Below, piece after piece: positions 1 through 12,010 of a stretch of 64,000 nt of DNA. The notes beneath the pieces were generated by a model. It ran no database searches. It worked only from the letters and a program-made list of their open reading frames with translations, and was not told where the DNA came from. This DNA comes from Camellia lanceoleosa (lineage: Eukaryota > Streptophyta > Magnoliopsida > Ericales > Theaceae). Every line of letters begins with the position of its first letter. Within the stretch, counting starts at the first letter, position 1. A program made the position numbers and the translations under genes. Location: contig CM045760.1 of assembly GCA_025200525.1 (NCBI GenBank), positions 48,689,932-48,753,931 on the forward strand. Direction: 5' to 3'.

Positions 1-994
1 ACGCTTCGTTTAGCATACTTTATGTTTGCATCCATTCATCTTGTATTGCATACACCGAGGCTCAGTTCATCATTCTAACTACATTGTCAGTTCAATACTT
101 CTTTGAATACGTGCTTAAACCGCATGCTATTTAAATTGATCCATATGCCATATTAGTAGCCAAGCCTATTATTTACATATTGTATGTGTTGCATTAGATA
201 TTTGGCATAGTTAGAAACATGCATTTTTCCTAACTAGTTTCTTTTTTGGCTTGCAATACTAGGTGAGTTTTTAGTGCTTTAGTATACTTGCATGAGTGTG
301 AGTGATTGCCATGACTAGTAGCATGCTTGTCATGAGGCTAAATGATTACTTGCTAAACTGTTTGAATGCCTACGGATGAAGGCTTGTTGCTTAAATTAGA
401 ATAATTCAATGAATGTACGTTTAAGCCCATTTTGTTGAGTGGCAAATTCGCAAACTTTAAGTCCACTTGAGGTGGCAAAATAAAACCATTTTTGAAAACA
501 AACATGAAATCGAATTATTCCAATTTGGGCAAATTAGTTTATATCTTGTGTGCGCGCATCACATAGTAAATGTTAGCCTAATAAACTGAAACAAGAGTAT
601 ATAATGTTGATAAAAATCATATCATGATTAACAGAGGCCGATCTTTGATCGGGTGAGCGAGGGTGCTCAATTCATGATTTTCCCCTCTCGTACATAAGTT
701 CTCGAACTGAGGCAACTTTGGTGATGACGAACACGTGGCTTTTGGCACGAGTCATGGGTTTGCTAAATTTTTCCAAAATAAAATATTTAGGTGGCGACTC
801 TGTATCTAGCAAATTAGTCCATTTCTGGCACTTTGATTCAAAATAAATTTTGCAAACGATTTGCCAGATTTTGACTCTTTGGTGTTTATCAATTTCACAT
901 TATACTTGTGAGATTAGATTTAGAACCGCGAGAGTCTGAACTATAGGGCTTTCTTTCAAACCTCTGAAAGGGGGCGTGAACAAGGCGAGCTACA
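1..994 (+). mobile_element. 3' part of a Tat-type LTR, truncated at the window edge
   Basis: This stretch matches, block by block, the 3' part of element B's LTR (about 40930-41885) and more distantly element A's LTR (about 13240-14287). Shared landmarks are the GCATCACATAGTAA segment, the GAGGCCGATCTTTGATCGGG segment, the TAGGTGGCGACT segment and a terminus reading GAGCTACA at 987-994. No tRNA primer site follows the terminus, so it is not attached to a normal internal region. It may be a solo LTR, a recombinant LTR or the end of an element lying to the left. Confidence 0.8.
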
Positions 995-1738
995 GTGGCT
1001 ATTCAAACCCAAGTTCTAACAATTGAAATAGGATTAAAACAATACAAAAACACTAGCAAGAGATAGAGAAAGACAGAAGTGAAAGCAAGGGAAAGGTGGT
1101 AAGTTTATACCTCTTGAAGAAGGTAAGCTCTTGTTTGTGAACCAAACTTGGTCCAAGCACACTTTCAAGCTTGAATTGTGATCAACAAAGCTCAACCAAG
1201 GTTCCAATGTATGGCTCCAAGGTTGTGTGTAGTGTATAGAGATATTTTATGGATGATCAAGTAGCTCAGAGTTAGCTTGCACAAGAAGAAAGGGCTCTCA
1301 ACTATGTGTTTGCTTCTTTGAAATTTTTTCAACCTCTAACACTGAGATATATGCTCATATTTATAGAATTTGAGCAAAATAGGTCATAAATATCTTCAAA
1401 AATGGACAGCTGGCTCATTCCCAACTAGAATAATGTTTCTTGCTATTGAGAGCCGATCGGCTCCCAATAGCTTCGGCCAGCTCCCAATGTGGTACGGCCG
1501 GCTTCCAATGTGTTCCCCTGTTCCCCTGTTTTTAAACTCAATGTAGGGTGGCACAATGTTCAAAAATGAATTTCTAGGGTAAAAAACAGTATGAATATGA
1601 AAGGTTTGGAATTGGTTTTGGAACACGAGATTACATTCCTTTGTTGAGACTTCAAATCACACACAATGCAACTTCATCAATGAGTGCCCAGGACAAAGCA
1701 TCCAAGTCTTGTGGGCGGTCAAAAATAGGGTGTCTACA
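995..1738 (-). mobile_element. 5' (U3/R) part of a Tat-type LTR in reverse orientation
   Basis: Read on the minus strand from 1738, the sequence begins TGTAGACACCCTATTTTTGA, the same terminus as the LTRs at 10122, 22265 and 38590. It continues through a degenerate GGCCGGC-rich block and a TATA-like CTATAAATATGAG. It then reaches the segment CTTCAAGAGGTATAAA, which element B has at about 39221. It abuts the plus-strand LTR tail at 994/995, so the two pieces are head to tail in opposite orientations and cannot be one normal LTR. Confidence 0.75.
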
Positions 1739-2591
1739 ATGGGGATTTATCTCTTAGAATTAAAGAGATGGTTCTTAGTCTCTTGTAACAAAAGAGATGG
1801 AGTGACATGATATTTTTGTCACAGATTTTTCTTGAATTTTTCAAGATGCAAACTCATCATTAATATGAGTTGATTGTTATGATAGTGATTGTTAGTCCGG
1901 ATATGTTGATCACGTCATAAATTGTAGTAATACATAACTATGTAAGAATTTTGTCCATGTGACTGTAAATTATCTTAAGAAATACTTGCAAGAGATTTGA
2001 TGTGAGATCATCAAAGGGGATGGGTCTTAAGCCCAAATAATATATCACTCTTGCTGGAAACTCAACTCAACACTTGAAGAAACATCAAGTGCCCAAGTAC
2101 ACCATATGTTGTGATTGCAAGCACTTAAATTTTTATTTTTATAACCATCCCAAGGTATAAAGTGCTTGGGACTTGTAATGCAAAAGAGGAGGTTGAGCTA
2201 CTTAGCACTTAATAAGTTTACAATGGTGAGTTATGGTACTTTGGTTACAGAGGTACTCTTAGTAAACTTACCTATATGAGTGTATGAGGTGGTGCCGCTT
2301 CCTATAAGTCTAAGAACTTGACTTTAGAGCACTTATGAAACAGGATATAAACACAAGATTAATCCACATGTTGGCTTTTTTGAACTACCTAATGAGAAGA
2401 AAATTTGTGTGTGAGACATGTCCAGTTAATCGTATAAAACTAGTTTAAAGACAAGTCTACTATACCATCTTGATTACCTTTGATGTGTTTTCACTAAGTG
2501 AATGATTCAAATCGAAAGATATCTTCCTTTATGCATAAATTTTCCTAATCTATCCAAGTTGTTTTCATATATTTTGAAAATGGTGGGAGAA
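1739..2591 (+). mobile_element. Probable 3' internal region of a Ty1/copia element
   Basis: No domain is readable. The assignment rests on what follows: a purine tract (AAAATGGTGGGAGA, 2577-2590) directly before a TGTTGGAAC terminus at 2592, the usual arrangement of polypurine tract and 3' LTR in plant copia elements. The 5' part of the element is missing, because the stretch starts at the inverted Tat LTR terminus at 1738. It could also be unrelated sequence next to a solo LTR. Confidence 0.4.
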
Positions 2592-3130
2592 TGTTGGAAC
2601 ATTTTCATAATATATTTATATATATGTAAATATATAATATAGTTATATAAATGATTAAAGAGATGTAACTTTTGGGTTTAAACCAAAGGGTGTAACTATT
2701 GAATTTAAACAAAAAGGTTTGTTTTTTGGATTTAAACCATAGGGTGTTACTATTGGATTTAAACCAAAAGACATGACTCTTGAATTTAAAGGGTGTCACT
2801 TTTGAATTTAAAAGACATGACATTTGGTCTACAGGACACAAACACATGCCTATGTAAAGGCAAATGAGTTCGAAATTGTATAGAAATCATCCATATGAAA
2901 CCCATGAAATTTCTCTCTAACATTCATATTGTTATTTTCCTCTATACTTGGTGTATTAGAAAAATGAAAAAGCATTTGGGATCTGATTTCGTTCGTGTAG
3001 AACGCAGTCAGACATTAGTCTTTAGACTGGGTATCATTGTATCTTGGAGGCGGATTGGTGAGTAACTCGATGCACACCATATTCGACAAGAATTAGTGGG
3101 GGCAAATATCGTCTTAATGGAAGCGACGTT
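2592..3130 (+). mobile_element. Probable 3' LTR of a Ty1/copia element
   Basis: It starts TGTTGGAACATTTTC immediately after a purine-rich tract. The right boundary is uncertain: I could not see a clean CA terminus or a target duplication, so 3130 is approximate. It contains diverged short repeats of the type TTGGATTTAAACCAAAAG between about 2668 and 2830, which create a spurious minus-strand reading frame. Confidence 0.4.
2668..2830. repeat. Diverged tandem repeats (TTTAAACC/TTGAATTTAAA units)
   Basis: Several imperfect copies of a roughly 20-40 bp unit carry GGATTTAAACCA or GAATTTAAA followed by an AAGGGTGT or AAGACATGA segment. They lie inside the probable copia LTR. Confidence 0.6.
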
Positions 3131-3895
3131 GTAATGCGTCTTGAAATAATACTAATTATTTTTTGTTTTATCTCCTTCCATCATATTTACCAAATTTGCA
3201 CCAATAATATTTTGTCTTATTAATATTTTAATTTATTTTATCTTTTTGTAATTAAAATAGCCTCAAACCAACCTCTCAAATGTAGCCTTAATTGTCGCGT
3301 TGCTATGATAAAAGCAAAAATTGGTAACATTTAGCTTCACAAGATGGATCTCATTTGGCTTACAAAATTACTGTATTTGACTTTGATTGATTTTTCTGAA
3401 AATTACATTTTTTATTTTTAGTAATTTTTTTTTAATATTGTAAGTAATTTTTTTTACTTTTTTGGATGTACATAATTTAAATATATCTAAAAAGTAAAAT
3501 ATTTGTAAAAATTATTTAAAAAATTTAATAAATACACAAGAATATAAAAATGTTTTGAAATATATATATATATATATTTGTATTTCATGATTTTTAAATT
3601 TTTTTTTTTTTTATAAATATTATACTTTTTAAGTGTATGTAAGTTAGGTGCATAAAAAAAAAATATTAAAATATTAAAATTTTTGGCTAAAAATAAAAAA
3701 TATGAAAAATAAAAACTTGATTTTCTAAAAAATGGGGCCAATTTTCTGAAACCAAACAAAAATGTCTCAATCTTCTTTTGTCACATTTTGTATATTATCT
3801 TACTAGCATTAGGGTTTGGCTTCCCTCTAGTCATAGAGAATGATGTTGTGCCCGTGAGAGTCATCACGAGTCCCGTTTTGATAATCTGAACTGTT

Positions 3896-4140
3896 TAATG
3901 TGCCTGTTTGGCATAGCTTATAATCAGCTTATTCCAGCTTTCAGCTTAATTTAAGTTATTTTGATGTGTTTTGTTTAGTTTATAGCTTATACCTTATAGC
4001 TTTTTGGAAGTCAGAAATCAGCTTATTCTTTGAGTGGGGCAGGAGATGCTTTAAGAATAAGCTGGAAATCAGCTTAAGCTGAAAGTTATAAGCTATAAGC
4101 TGTTTACGCATAAGCTATAAGCAGTTTCCCATAGCTCTAC
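3896..4140. mobile_element. MITE-like element, possibly hAT-type
   Basis: The segment is built from repeated and inverted AGCTTATAGCTTAT-type words. It starts near TGCCTGTTTGGCATAGCTTAT and ends near ATAAGCAGTTTCCCATAGCTC, which are loosely complementary. The GTTTGGCA plus AGCTTATAA style is common in plant hAT-derived MITEs. Terminal repeats are imperfect and no clear 8-bp target duplication was found, so superfamily and exact ends are tentative. Confidence 0.45.
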
Positions 4141-4156
4141 CACACAGCACTAATAT

Positions 4157-4347
4157 GTAAAACTCGTCGAGTACTATGTACTTATAAAAAATTACGTTGA
4201 TTGGATATCGATAGCTACGTGATCAAATTAGTTTTGTATATAAAAAAAACTAGACGTTAAAAAATAAACGGTTGACTCCGATGAAATAGCTATCGATATC
4301 CGATCAACGTGATTTTTGACGTACATATAATACTCGATGAATTTTAC
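4157..4347. mobile_element. Long-hairpin MITE-like inverted repeat
   Basis: Two arms of about 60 bp are near-perfect inverted copies. The inner arms at 4194-4216 and 4288-4310 (ACGTTGATTGGATATCGATA and its complement) differ at one position, and the similarity continues outward past the CTCGTCGAGTA segment. The loop is about 70 bp. The outer right side, up to about 4435, may belong to the same element. Confidence 0.6.
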
Positions 4348-4596
4348 ACATTGAACAGTTCGGATTATAGAAACGGAATCTATGGTGAGCCTCCATGGAT
4401 CCAACAGCACCCTCCAATCCAATCACAGATTAGAGGAAAGCTAATCCCCTAGCATTATATCCATATTATGCACATAAATTCCTTTTAGAAAAAAAAATAA
4501 TAGACATAATTTTTAGTTTTTTATTTAAATAATAATATTTCGGCTTTATTTTAAATTACTTAATTTTATTTTATAACCTCTCAAAAGGGAAGTGTG

Positions 4597-4598
4597 AA

Positions 4599-4648
<50 letters not shown>

Positions 4649-4649
4649 T
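4597..4649. repeat. (ATT)n microsatellite
   Basis: A run of uninterrupted ATT trinucleotides followed by a T-rich tract. Confidence 0.95.
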
Positions 4650-5582
4650 TTTTTTAATTTTTTTTTTGGTGCTAATACGTTTGATGATTAAATGTATCAT
4701 CAATATGACACTTTCAATTTTTTTTTTTTTTTTCTTTCTTTAGGATTCAAATGATTTGAAATGCATCTCAAACTTTACTTTCTTTTTTTAAGTATAAAAA
4801 TCAAAATTAAAATAATATTTGAGCAAGTTGTTTAGTAAGACCAAAAGTTATAAATGTCATTGTTACTATTTAGATATTTCAACTCTACATATTTAATTTT
4901 TAAAATTTTCATTGTTACTATTTAGATTTCATGTTAAATTTTTACGGTATAATTCAAGTTATTCTTAATTTCTCAGGTTCTAGATTTAACTTCTAAGAAT
5001 TAAATGTGTAGGAAACATTATTATATTAAAAAAATCAACACTTTCATGACGTGTACTTTTATAATTTTTAAATTTGCATTGAGATTTTCACCCCCACCGA
5101 CTCAAGAATATTTTGTTTTATATAACAGAGTATATAGATGTTTGTGTAGTGCGTACTTGAAAATCATGACATAAGTTATTTTGAAAATATTATGATATTA
5201 ATTAAAGAGTCAATAATAAAGAACCATGTGTATATTAATTTTTAAAAAATTCAAGACAAAATAATGTTTTGCTATATATAATCTATCTATCTGTCTATCT
5301 ATATTATGGGCTCATTTGAAAACTTAGTTATTTTAATTGGCTCTTTGATTTTCTGCTTATTTTAACTTGTCTAAGAAAGTTGTGATAATAGTTGTTGTTG
5401 TTGTTGTTTTTTTTTTTTTTTTTAAATATATATAATTGATTTGATGGTTGTTAGAGAAAAAAATGAAATGATTATAATTTAGATATGACATTTCATCTTA
5501 TTGATTATTTTAACATATTTTGTCTTTATTGACTATTTTAACTAAAAAAATTTCCAACCCGAGTTCTCAAACACCTCCAAGG

Positions 5583-6052
5583 CCACGTTTATTAGAAGGA
5601 TTAGGTTGGATGGTATTGTTAATAAGTGAATGATTAATGAAAAGATTGTTAATATGGAGATTGTTAGTGAGGAGATTTAAGTAAAAGTGTGTTTGTTTAA
5701 TGATAGCGTGAGAGATGATTAGTGATGAGATTGTTAAACTATTTTTATATAAAATAAATGAATAAATTATTTCTATATTAAAATTAAAAAAACTAAAGCA
5801 AATATTAAAAAAAAAAAAGGTGTACTTGATAAAAAAAAAAGTAAAATTTGTATATAAAATAGAGTTAATTTGCTCACTATTTTCCTAATCTCACCCTCTA
5901 CCTGGCGAAGCTAATCTCCCTGCTGAGGGGGATTACTAAGCCCCTTCGACTATCAATCCGCCCCTCCCATTTCACTACCAAATACTATGTGGATGAGACC
6001 CACAACAATGATAGTCCAATCCGGTTACTCAACCCACGAAACAAACGTGACG
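5583..6052. mobile_element. MITE-like element, possibly PIF/Harbinger-type
   Basis: The left end reads GGCCACGTTTATTAGAAGGA and the right end AAACAAACGTGACGAATAGG, so the termini share the inverted word CACGTTT(A/G)TT. Internally it is low-complexity TTGTTAAT/GAGATT repeats and poly-A. The GGCCACGTTTGTTT-like end resembles PIF/Harbinger MITE termini. A 3-bp target duplication could not be fixed. Confidence 0.4.
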
Positions 6053-7169
6053 AATAGGTCTTTTTAACCAAGAGCCTTATGAAAACTTTAACCCTTCATA
6101 ACAAATTTTTTGAATTTTTTACAATTAAAAATAAAATTTAAAAATGCTATTGGCTAACCCATTAAATTAACAATTTTAAAAATGTAAATAATTTTATAAT
6201 TTATGACTTTTGAAAGGAAAGAAAAAAAGAAAAAAAAAATCATTTACGTAACTTGCCTCACCAATTTTTAAAAGGAAAGATTAAATCCATCTTTCTTATT
6301 CTATCTCTAGCCTAATCTTTTTTCGAAGAAACCTTTAGGTCGCTGCAATACTTTGTTTGCATAAGATAATTTGTAAGACTTATCATTCTTTTTGAGAAAT
6401 TACATTTTAGTGAAGCAATAGAGAAGTAATTTCATTTTATTGATGGTGTAAGTCTCTTGTGTGTGTAGGATGTATGTCCATTCCTATTCTTGGTGCAAAT
6501 TACACCATAAAAGATTGTCATCTGTAATACAATTATTCTGTGACTGTCTGGGAGTATGAAAGGATAGGCAAATTTGAGCAATAAGCAAATTTTGTATGGT
6601 GTGTGTGTTTTGGGGAGGGAGGGTGTTGGGATTTGTGATCGCGTAGCATTTAGGATTTTTGTGTATAGAAAGGATAGATTGGAGAAAAAAAGAAGGAAGA
6701 CAGATTTTTAATCTCCTTTTGAAATTTTGTAAGAGATAATAGGTTTGAACAAATCAGAAAAGGATTTCTTTTAACTTTCCTTTTGAAAAGCATAAATCAT
6801 GGTATAATTAATATTTTCATAATTATTTATTTAATGTGTTAACCAATAGTTTTTTGCACAATTTTTTTTTTTTAAAAAAAGTTTAAAAATAACTAAAAAA
6901 AAACTAATTCTCAAAACAACCTTATATATACAATTTCAACCCAAAAAAAAAAAGCCTCTCTCACTGCTAACAATTGTCAACAACGGCAAAATAAAACACC
7001 CCCCACCAAAAATAAAATAAAATAACCAACCACCAAAATTTAATTACAAATATAAATTTATAAAAATTCAAAACAAAAAATTTGGACATTATAGATTATG
7101 TCATTTTGTAAATTCAAAAAAAAAAATCAGAAATTTACAAAATATAAATTTAGGTTTGAGTTTCGAGAG

Positions 7170-7828
7170 TGTGACAACCCAGACTTGCTAATCATGATTT
7201 TAATTAATTAATTATGTGTTAATTCTAATTGAACTAAGTGCCTAGTAATTGAACAAAATGCCTAGTAATTGAATTTGTGCATATCTGTCCAAATTGGAAA
7301 ATTACCTGTTAAGGTTACAACTTTAAAACTGAAATCGACAATCTTATTGGGTGCACAAATTGAAATTGAGTTCATAGATGGGCTCATGGGAATTTTCAGA
7401 GCCATTTGAGAAGTTTAATTGAAAATTGATTTAGTTTACTGAAATTGTTTGTGATTGAATTGAGTCTTAATTGGAACTATTAATTATATTTCTACATGTT
7501 AATTATGTGATTAAGTGTTGTTGATTGTTATGAGATTTGTTGACTTGTATTGTTTGAATAGATAGGTTGGAATGAAAATTAAGCCTGTCTGATTCGCTAA
7601 TTTTAACGAGTTAGGATTAAATAATTGGATAGAAATTAGATCCAAATTCACATTAGTATAATTTAATGTAGTGTAATTGAGATTATGACATGATGAGATA
7701 TAATTTAATTAGAAATAACTGCATGTAAATTAAATTAGGAAACTTAGAATACATGTGTTCTACTCATCAATTAGTTGATTAAGAATAAGAGAATAGTGGG
7801 TCTCCTTTAACCCTTTCAATGTACACGC

Positions 7829-7864
<36 letters not shown>

Positions 7865-8277
7865 TGAGAATAGGAGAGCTTTTGAACACTTGAACTCAAG
7901 AAGAAGGAAGAAATATGAGCTTGAGCTAATCTTTAACAAATCACCAAATTAAGGTAAGATTCTTTGCCAAATTCATAAAATTGAAATGTACACTCCTAAT
8001 TCATTAGAATCTAAGTCCAAATAGGAAGAAGTTATGAGCAATTAGGAGTTCTTGGAAAATAAATGAGGTTAAGAATCCATATATAGTCATTAATGAGGAA
8101 ATTGAAGAAATTGGTGTAATATATTGACATGCATGGCATAATTCTAGTTCACACACTTATTTGGTTGCATGGTTCTTACATGCATGTCATGTTTTCAAGA
8201 AACCCTTGGTTAAATAGTTGTTTTCTTGCATGATTTATGAAAATTGAAGAGCAGATCTCAAAGTTTTGGAAGAGAAC
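7170..8277 (+). mobile_element. Left part of a solo chromovirus-type LTR
   Basis: It begins TGTGACAACCCAGACTTGC, the type of terminus seen in Tekay/Del-like LTRs, and ends where element 1 is inserted (about 8278). The remainder is at 34334-36003. The five bases before it (GAGAG, 7165-7169) are repeated directly after the right part (36004-36008). This fixes the insertion as a single LTR with no internal region of its own. It contains a (GA)n microsatellite. Confidence 0.75.
7831..7861. repeat. (GA)n microsatellite
   Basis: An uninterrupted GA dinucleotide run inside the solo LTR. Confidence 0.9.
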
Positions 8278-8921
8278 GGTCATGACCCGAACCCGCCCCC
8301 ATGGGTTAAGAAAATAACTGGCCAGTAATCCTGAGATTACCTACGACCTCAAACCAAAATAGACGTAATTCAACACAGTAAAGGGGGCCAAACGGAAGCA
8401 ATAATTAAAATTTTGTCCATAGAGCCGTGCTTATATGCACTTTTAAACAAACCATACACATATACGTTAATAACCCACAACAAAGTGCAGTACCATAAAA
8501 TCCTTTACAGATAGGATCATCTAAACTGAGTCAACCCATATCAAAACTATATACAGATATACACAAGGTCCTTGCCAACAAGACAAAATATAAATATATA
8601 ACAAAATGGCAATGTTGGGTCTCATGCGAGAGACACAAGGCTGACTCTCCAAAACTCATGTTGTTCTTGGCAGACTTCACTGGGGCTGGGTTTGGGCTTC
8701 TCTTGGCTCACCTACAAACACGTGAATGAGCGTGAGCGATAGCCCAGTGAATAATACCAAATCAAATACAGAAGTTACATAACAATGTAGAACAACATGT
8801 TCCAAACGGCCTTGGGCCTAATTCATATTTCTATTTAACAGATATATAACTGTACGAAATTCAAATCAAGTGACTATAATTCCAAACATTCTGGCCTTTG
8901 GCCAATTCGGATTTCCATTCA

Positions 8922-9262
8922 TGTCAAAACGGCCTTCGGCTCATTCATTTATTGTCAAAACGGCCTTCGGCCCGTTCATTTCTGTCAAAATGGCCTTCGG
9001 CCCATTCGTTTATGTCAAAACGGCCTTCGGCCCACTTATTCATGTCAAAACGGCCTTCGGTCCACCCATTCATGTCAAAACGGCCTTCGGTCCACTCATT
9101 CATGTCAAAACAGCCTTCGACTCACTCATTTCTATCAAAACGACCTTCGGTCCATTCAGTTCTATCAAAACGACCTTTGGTCCATTTTTGTTCATCAAAA
9201 CGACCTTTGGTCCATTTGTGTTTATCAAAACGACCTTCGGTCCGTTCACTTATTCATGTCAG
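8922..9262. repeat. 30-bp tandem repeat array in the element 1 3' LTR
   Basis: About eleven copies of a 30-bp unit, TGTCAAAACGGCCTTCGGCC plus a CATTCATTT-like tail, degrade gradually to TATCAAAACGACCTTTGGTC at the right. Because 30 is divisible by three, frames free of stops appear by chance. The copy in the other LTR (32430-32720) has fewer units. Confidence 0.9.
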
Positions 9263-9587
9263 ACTTTTGTCCACAATCCCAATTAGCAACTCATAGAGCT
9301 TATAAGGGAATAAACAATCGGACATTTACAAGTATTCAAATATCGATATTACTCACAGTGATCGGCTTGTGGATTTGCCCTGGAGCTTGACCCTACACAT
9401 TTCATGAACACAAAAGGGTCATTAACAATTCAATCCGTTCCTTAATTCATATATTCCTCTTTAGGCTTTATTCTTATCTCATTAACTCATTTACAATGCT
9501 TAACATATGCCTAAGAGTGATTACAAGTGAAAGAGAATGGAAAACGAAACACAGAATGCACGAATAAAATTTCAGAAAACAGGGTCT

Positions 9588-9800
9588 CCGCTCGAGCGGA
9601 CCCTTAAGGCCTGCAAAAATACTGGTTGCATGAAAAATACGCTCGGGCGTGGAATAGAGCGCTCGAGCGGAAGACCTGTCTACAAAAACTCCCCGCTCGA
9701 GCGTGAGATATTCCGCTCGACAGGAAACCCAACTCTGCAAAAAGTGCTGGGAGCACGATTTTCCCGCTTGAGCGGCTCTTCCCCCGCTTGAGCGGACATA
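9588..9800. repeat. Cluster of CGCTCGAGCG palindromes, element 1 3' LTR
   Basis: Several copies or one-mismatch copies of the 10-bp palindrome CGCTCGAGCG, usually flanked by C or G, are spaced irregularly over about 200 bp. The matching cluster in the 5' LTR is at 33045-33275. An analogous cluster occurs in the element 2 LTRs. Confidence 0.85.
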
Positions 9801-10654
9801 AAAAATCTGGGTTTTCTAGATTGAGTTCTTGAGCTCCAATTCGAATTTCAACCAATAAAACATGCATGTTATGGCTCAAATCTCAAATATAGTTATGCTA
9901 ATATACCATAAACACCAAAACACATTACAATGGAGCCCAATTCACAATTAATTCACATGCACGCCCCAATCTCCCGTCAACTCATTCTAATACAAACAAA
10001 ATCATACATTCAAAGCTCATATTTTAATTATTCAAACATGCATGCTAATCTTGATTTCATTTCCATCCCAAACAATGCAAATGGTGTTCATTCTCATGGA
10101 ATACAACAAAAGCATACTTGCTGTAGACACCCCATTTTTGACCGACCTTAAGATTCAGACGTCACCGATTGAGCGCTTGGTGATGTTGTATACTGTGCTC
10201 GTTCTAAGGTTGCGGAGTCTCGGCCGTGAGCCTTGCCTCTGGACTTCCGGACTTTTCTGTGCCTTGCCTCGGTTTGCGAACCAAGCTCGGTTTTCTCTGT
10301 TTTCTCTTCCTGAAGGGAGGGAGAGGTCTCGTAGACCATCTCTCAGTGGCTGTAGGCTACGTTTTGTGGTCGTAGGCCATTTTTCCCGTTTGGAGCCCGG
10401 TTTTCGATTTTTGGAGCCGTCGGCCGTGTGCCTCGGTTCGGGACCGCCTAACCACCTCCGTTTGCCCCGATTTTTGGCGTGCATCTTATTTCCTCCCTTT
10501 TGAGGGACACTGTGGTCCGAGAGACCAACTTCGTGGTCGGACACCACTTCCGGTGCCTAACAGCCCACTTTCGGGGCCCCCGAACTGCGTGTTTCGGCTC
10601 CCGAACCTTCATTTTGAATTTTTGGGCTCCGACCCAAACTTGAGATAGTCATAT

Positions 10655-12010
10655 TTTGAGGTCCTTTTCATGTTTGATTATGGACCTTTTATTGTTTGAG
10701 ATCTCCTACTGCCACTTGCTTCTTTACCCTCTTTTAGGCCTATTTTGCACGGTATTTTAGGCGTACTTGTGGGCTGTGTTGGACTTGGTCGTAAACTACA
10801 AAGTGTCTTTTTTTAATCCCCTCTTCAACTTTGTTGAAGGACTCTATTTGGTTTGAGAACCGCAGCTACCACTTGCCTCTTTGTCTCACTTTAGGCCAAT
10901 TTTTGGAGGGAAACTTGAAATATTTCCCCCCCTTTTTTTCCCCCTCTTTTCCAGCCTCTTTTGCCTATATATACAGCATCCCAGGTCTGTGTTTAAGGGT
11001 TAGAGATTTTTGTATAAGCCTCTCACATTAAATTTCTCTCTCTCTCTATATTCTAACCATCAAAACTCCAAGTTCCTTCCACCATTTGTTCATCATCACC
11101 TAGCACCACCACCACTACTCCATTTCCAGCAGCTTGGGGAGCTTTCCAGAAGCTAGGAGGCAGCATATCTCAAGCCAAAAGGGAGCCAAGGGGTAGTCTT
11201 CAAGGGTAAGCATCATTTCCCCTCTTTTTGACTCATTTTGGTATCATTTTTTAGACCTATTTTCTTGCTGTTTTGAGCTCCGAACAAAACTGAAAAGGTC
11301 ATTTTTTTGAGCCATTTTTCATGTTTGTTTAAGGGCTCAACACTGTTTGGGACCCCCATGTTGCACTTGCTTCAATATCCCCTTGAATGCCATTAATTTG
11401 CATAGTATTTTTGGCTTATGTGTGATCTGTTTTGGAGCATGTCATAAACTATAAATAGGCCTATTTTGAGCCCCTCTTCAACATTGAAGAAGGTCTCAAC
11501 ACTGTTTGGGACCTCCATATATCACTTGCCATTACACCCCTCTTTGGTCCCCATTTTTGCATGATGTGTTAGCTTATCTTTCTTCTGTTTTTCGGCCATG
11601 ATCAGAGGTTAAAGTGGCCATATTTTGACCCCCTTGTCATGTTTTATTAAGGGTATTTGACTGTTTGGTGAATATTTTGTGTACTTTGTGTTATAGCCCT
11701 CTTGTGGCCTTAATCTTGCATTGCATTTTGAGCATGTTTGTATACTGATTTGGGTTTAATCATCTACTGGAAAATGCCATATTTTGGGACCCTCTTCAAC
11801 ATTGTTGAAGGTCCCTCACTTGTTTGAGCCCCCCATATATCAGTTACTTCTTTGCCCCTTTGTTGGCCTTAATCTTGCATTGCATTTTGAGCATGTGTAT
11901 ATACTGATTTGGGGCTTGTCATCTACTTTAAAACATCATATTTTTGGCCCCTCTTCAATATTGTAGAAGGGGCCTTCTGTGTTTGAGATCAGCAGCTATG
12001 ACTTGCTTCA
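10655..12010. repeat. Diverged repeats of about 160 bp within the element A LTR
   Basis: Equivalent segments recur near 10665, 10825, 11320, 11480, 11640, 11800 and 11960. Each has a TTTGAG/GGGACC word, a CTTTGCCC or ACACCCCT word and, in four of them, a hairpin of the type CTTCAAC-ATT-GTTGAAG (10823, 11476, 11794, 11953). The block between 10930 and 11300 holds the TATA region and interrupts the series. The same series recurs in the 3' LTR (about 22800-24170). Confidence 0.65.
10965..10975 (+). promoter_or_regulatory. TATA-like element of the element A 5' LTR
   Basis: CTATATATACA follows a pyrimidine-rich stretch and precedes the sequence shared as putative R/U5. The duplicate in the 3' LTR is at about 23108-23118. 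Promoter activity is inferred from position and sequence only. Confidence 0.6.

Larger units (their letters stand above)
3131..7169. other. AT-rich intergenic DNA without a recognisable gene
   Basis: Long A/T runs and simple repeats dominate. No reading frame with a recognisable domain is present on either strand. Three MITE-like segments and several microsatellites, listed separately, are the only structure I can support. The last bases before 7170 are the left target site of the solo LTR. Confidence 0.7.
8279..10121 (-). mobile_element. Element 1 3' LTR, distal part
   Basis: This aligns throughout with 31797 to about 33598 of the opposite LTR, starting GTCATGACCCGAACCCGC. It stops at CTTGC (10117-10121), where element A is inserted, and the LTR resumes at 26453. 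It carries a 30-bp repeat array and a cluster of CGCTCGAGCG-like palindromes. Confidence 0.85.

Noticed and set aside
8870..9296. Two overlapping open frames of 130-140 residues with regular repeats
   Set aside because: They are produced by the 30-bp tandem array in an LTR. The period is a multiple of three, so several frames stay open by chance.
10042..10547. Open frames on both strands near the start of the element A 5' LTR, repeated at 22122-22690
   Set aside because: They recur only because the two LTRs are copies. Composition is GC-rich and low in complexity, no domain is recognisable, and the frames overlap on both strands.
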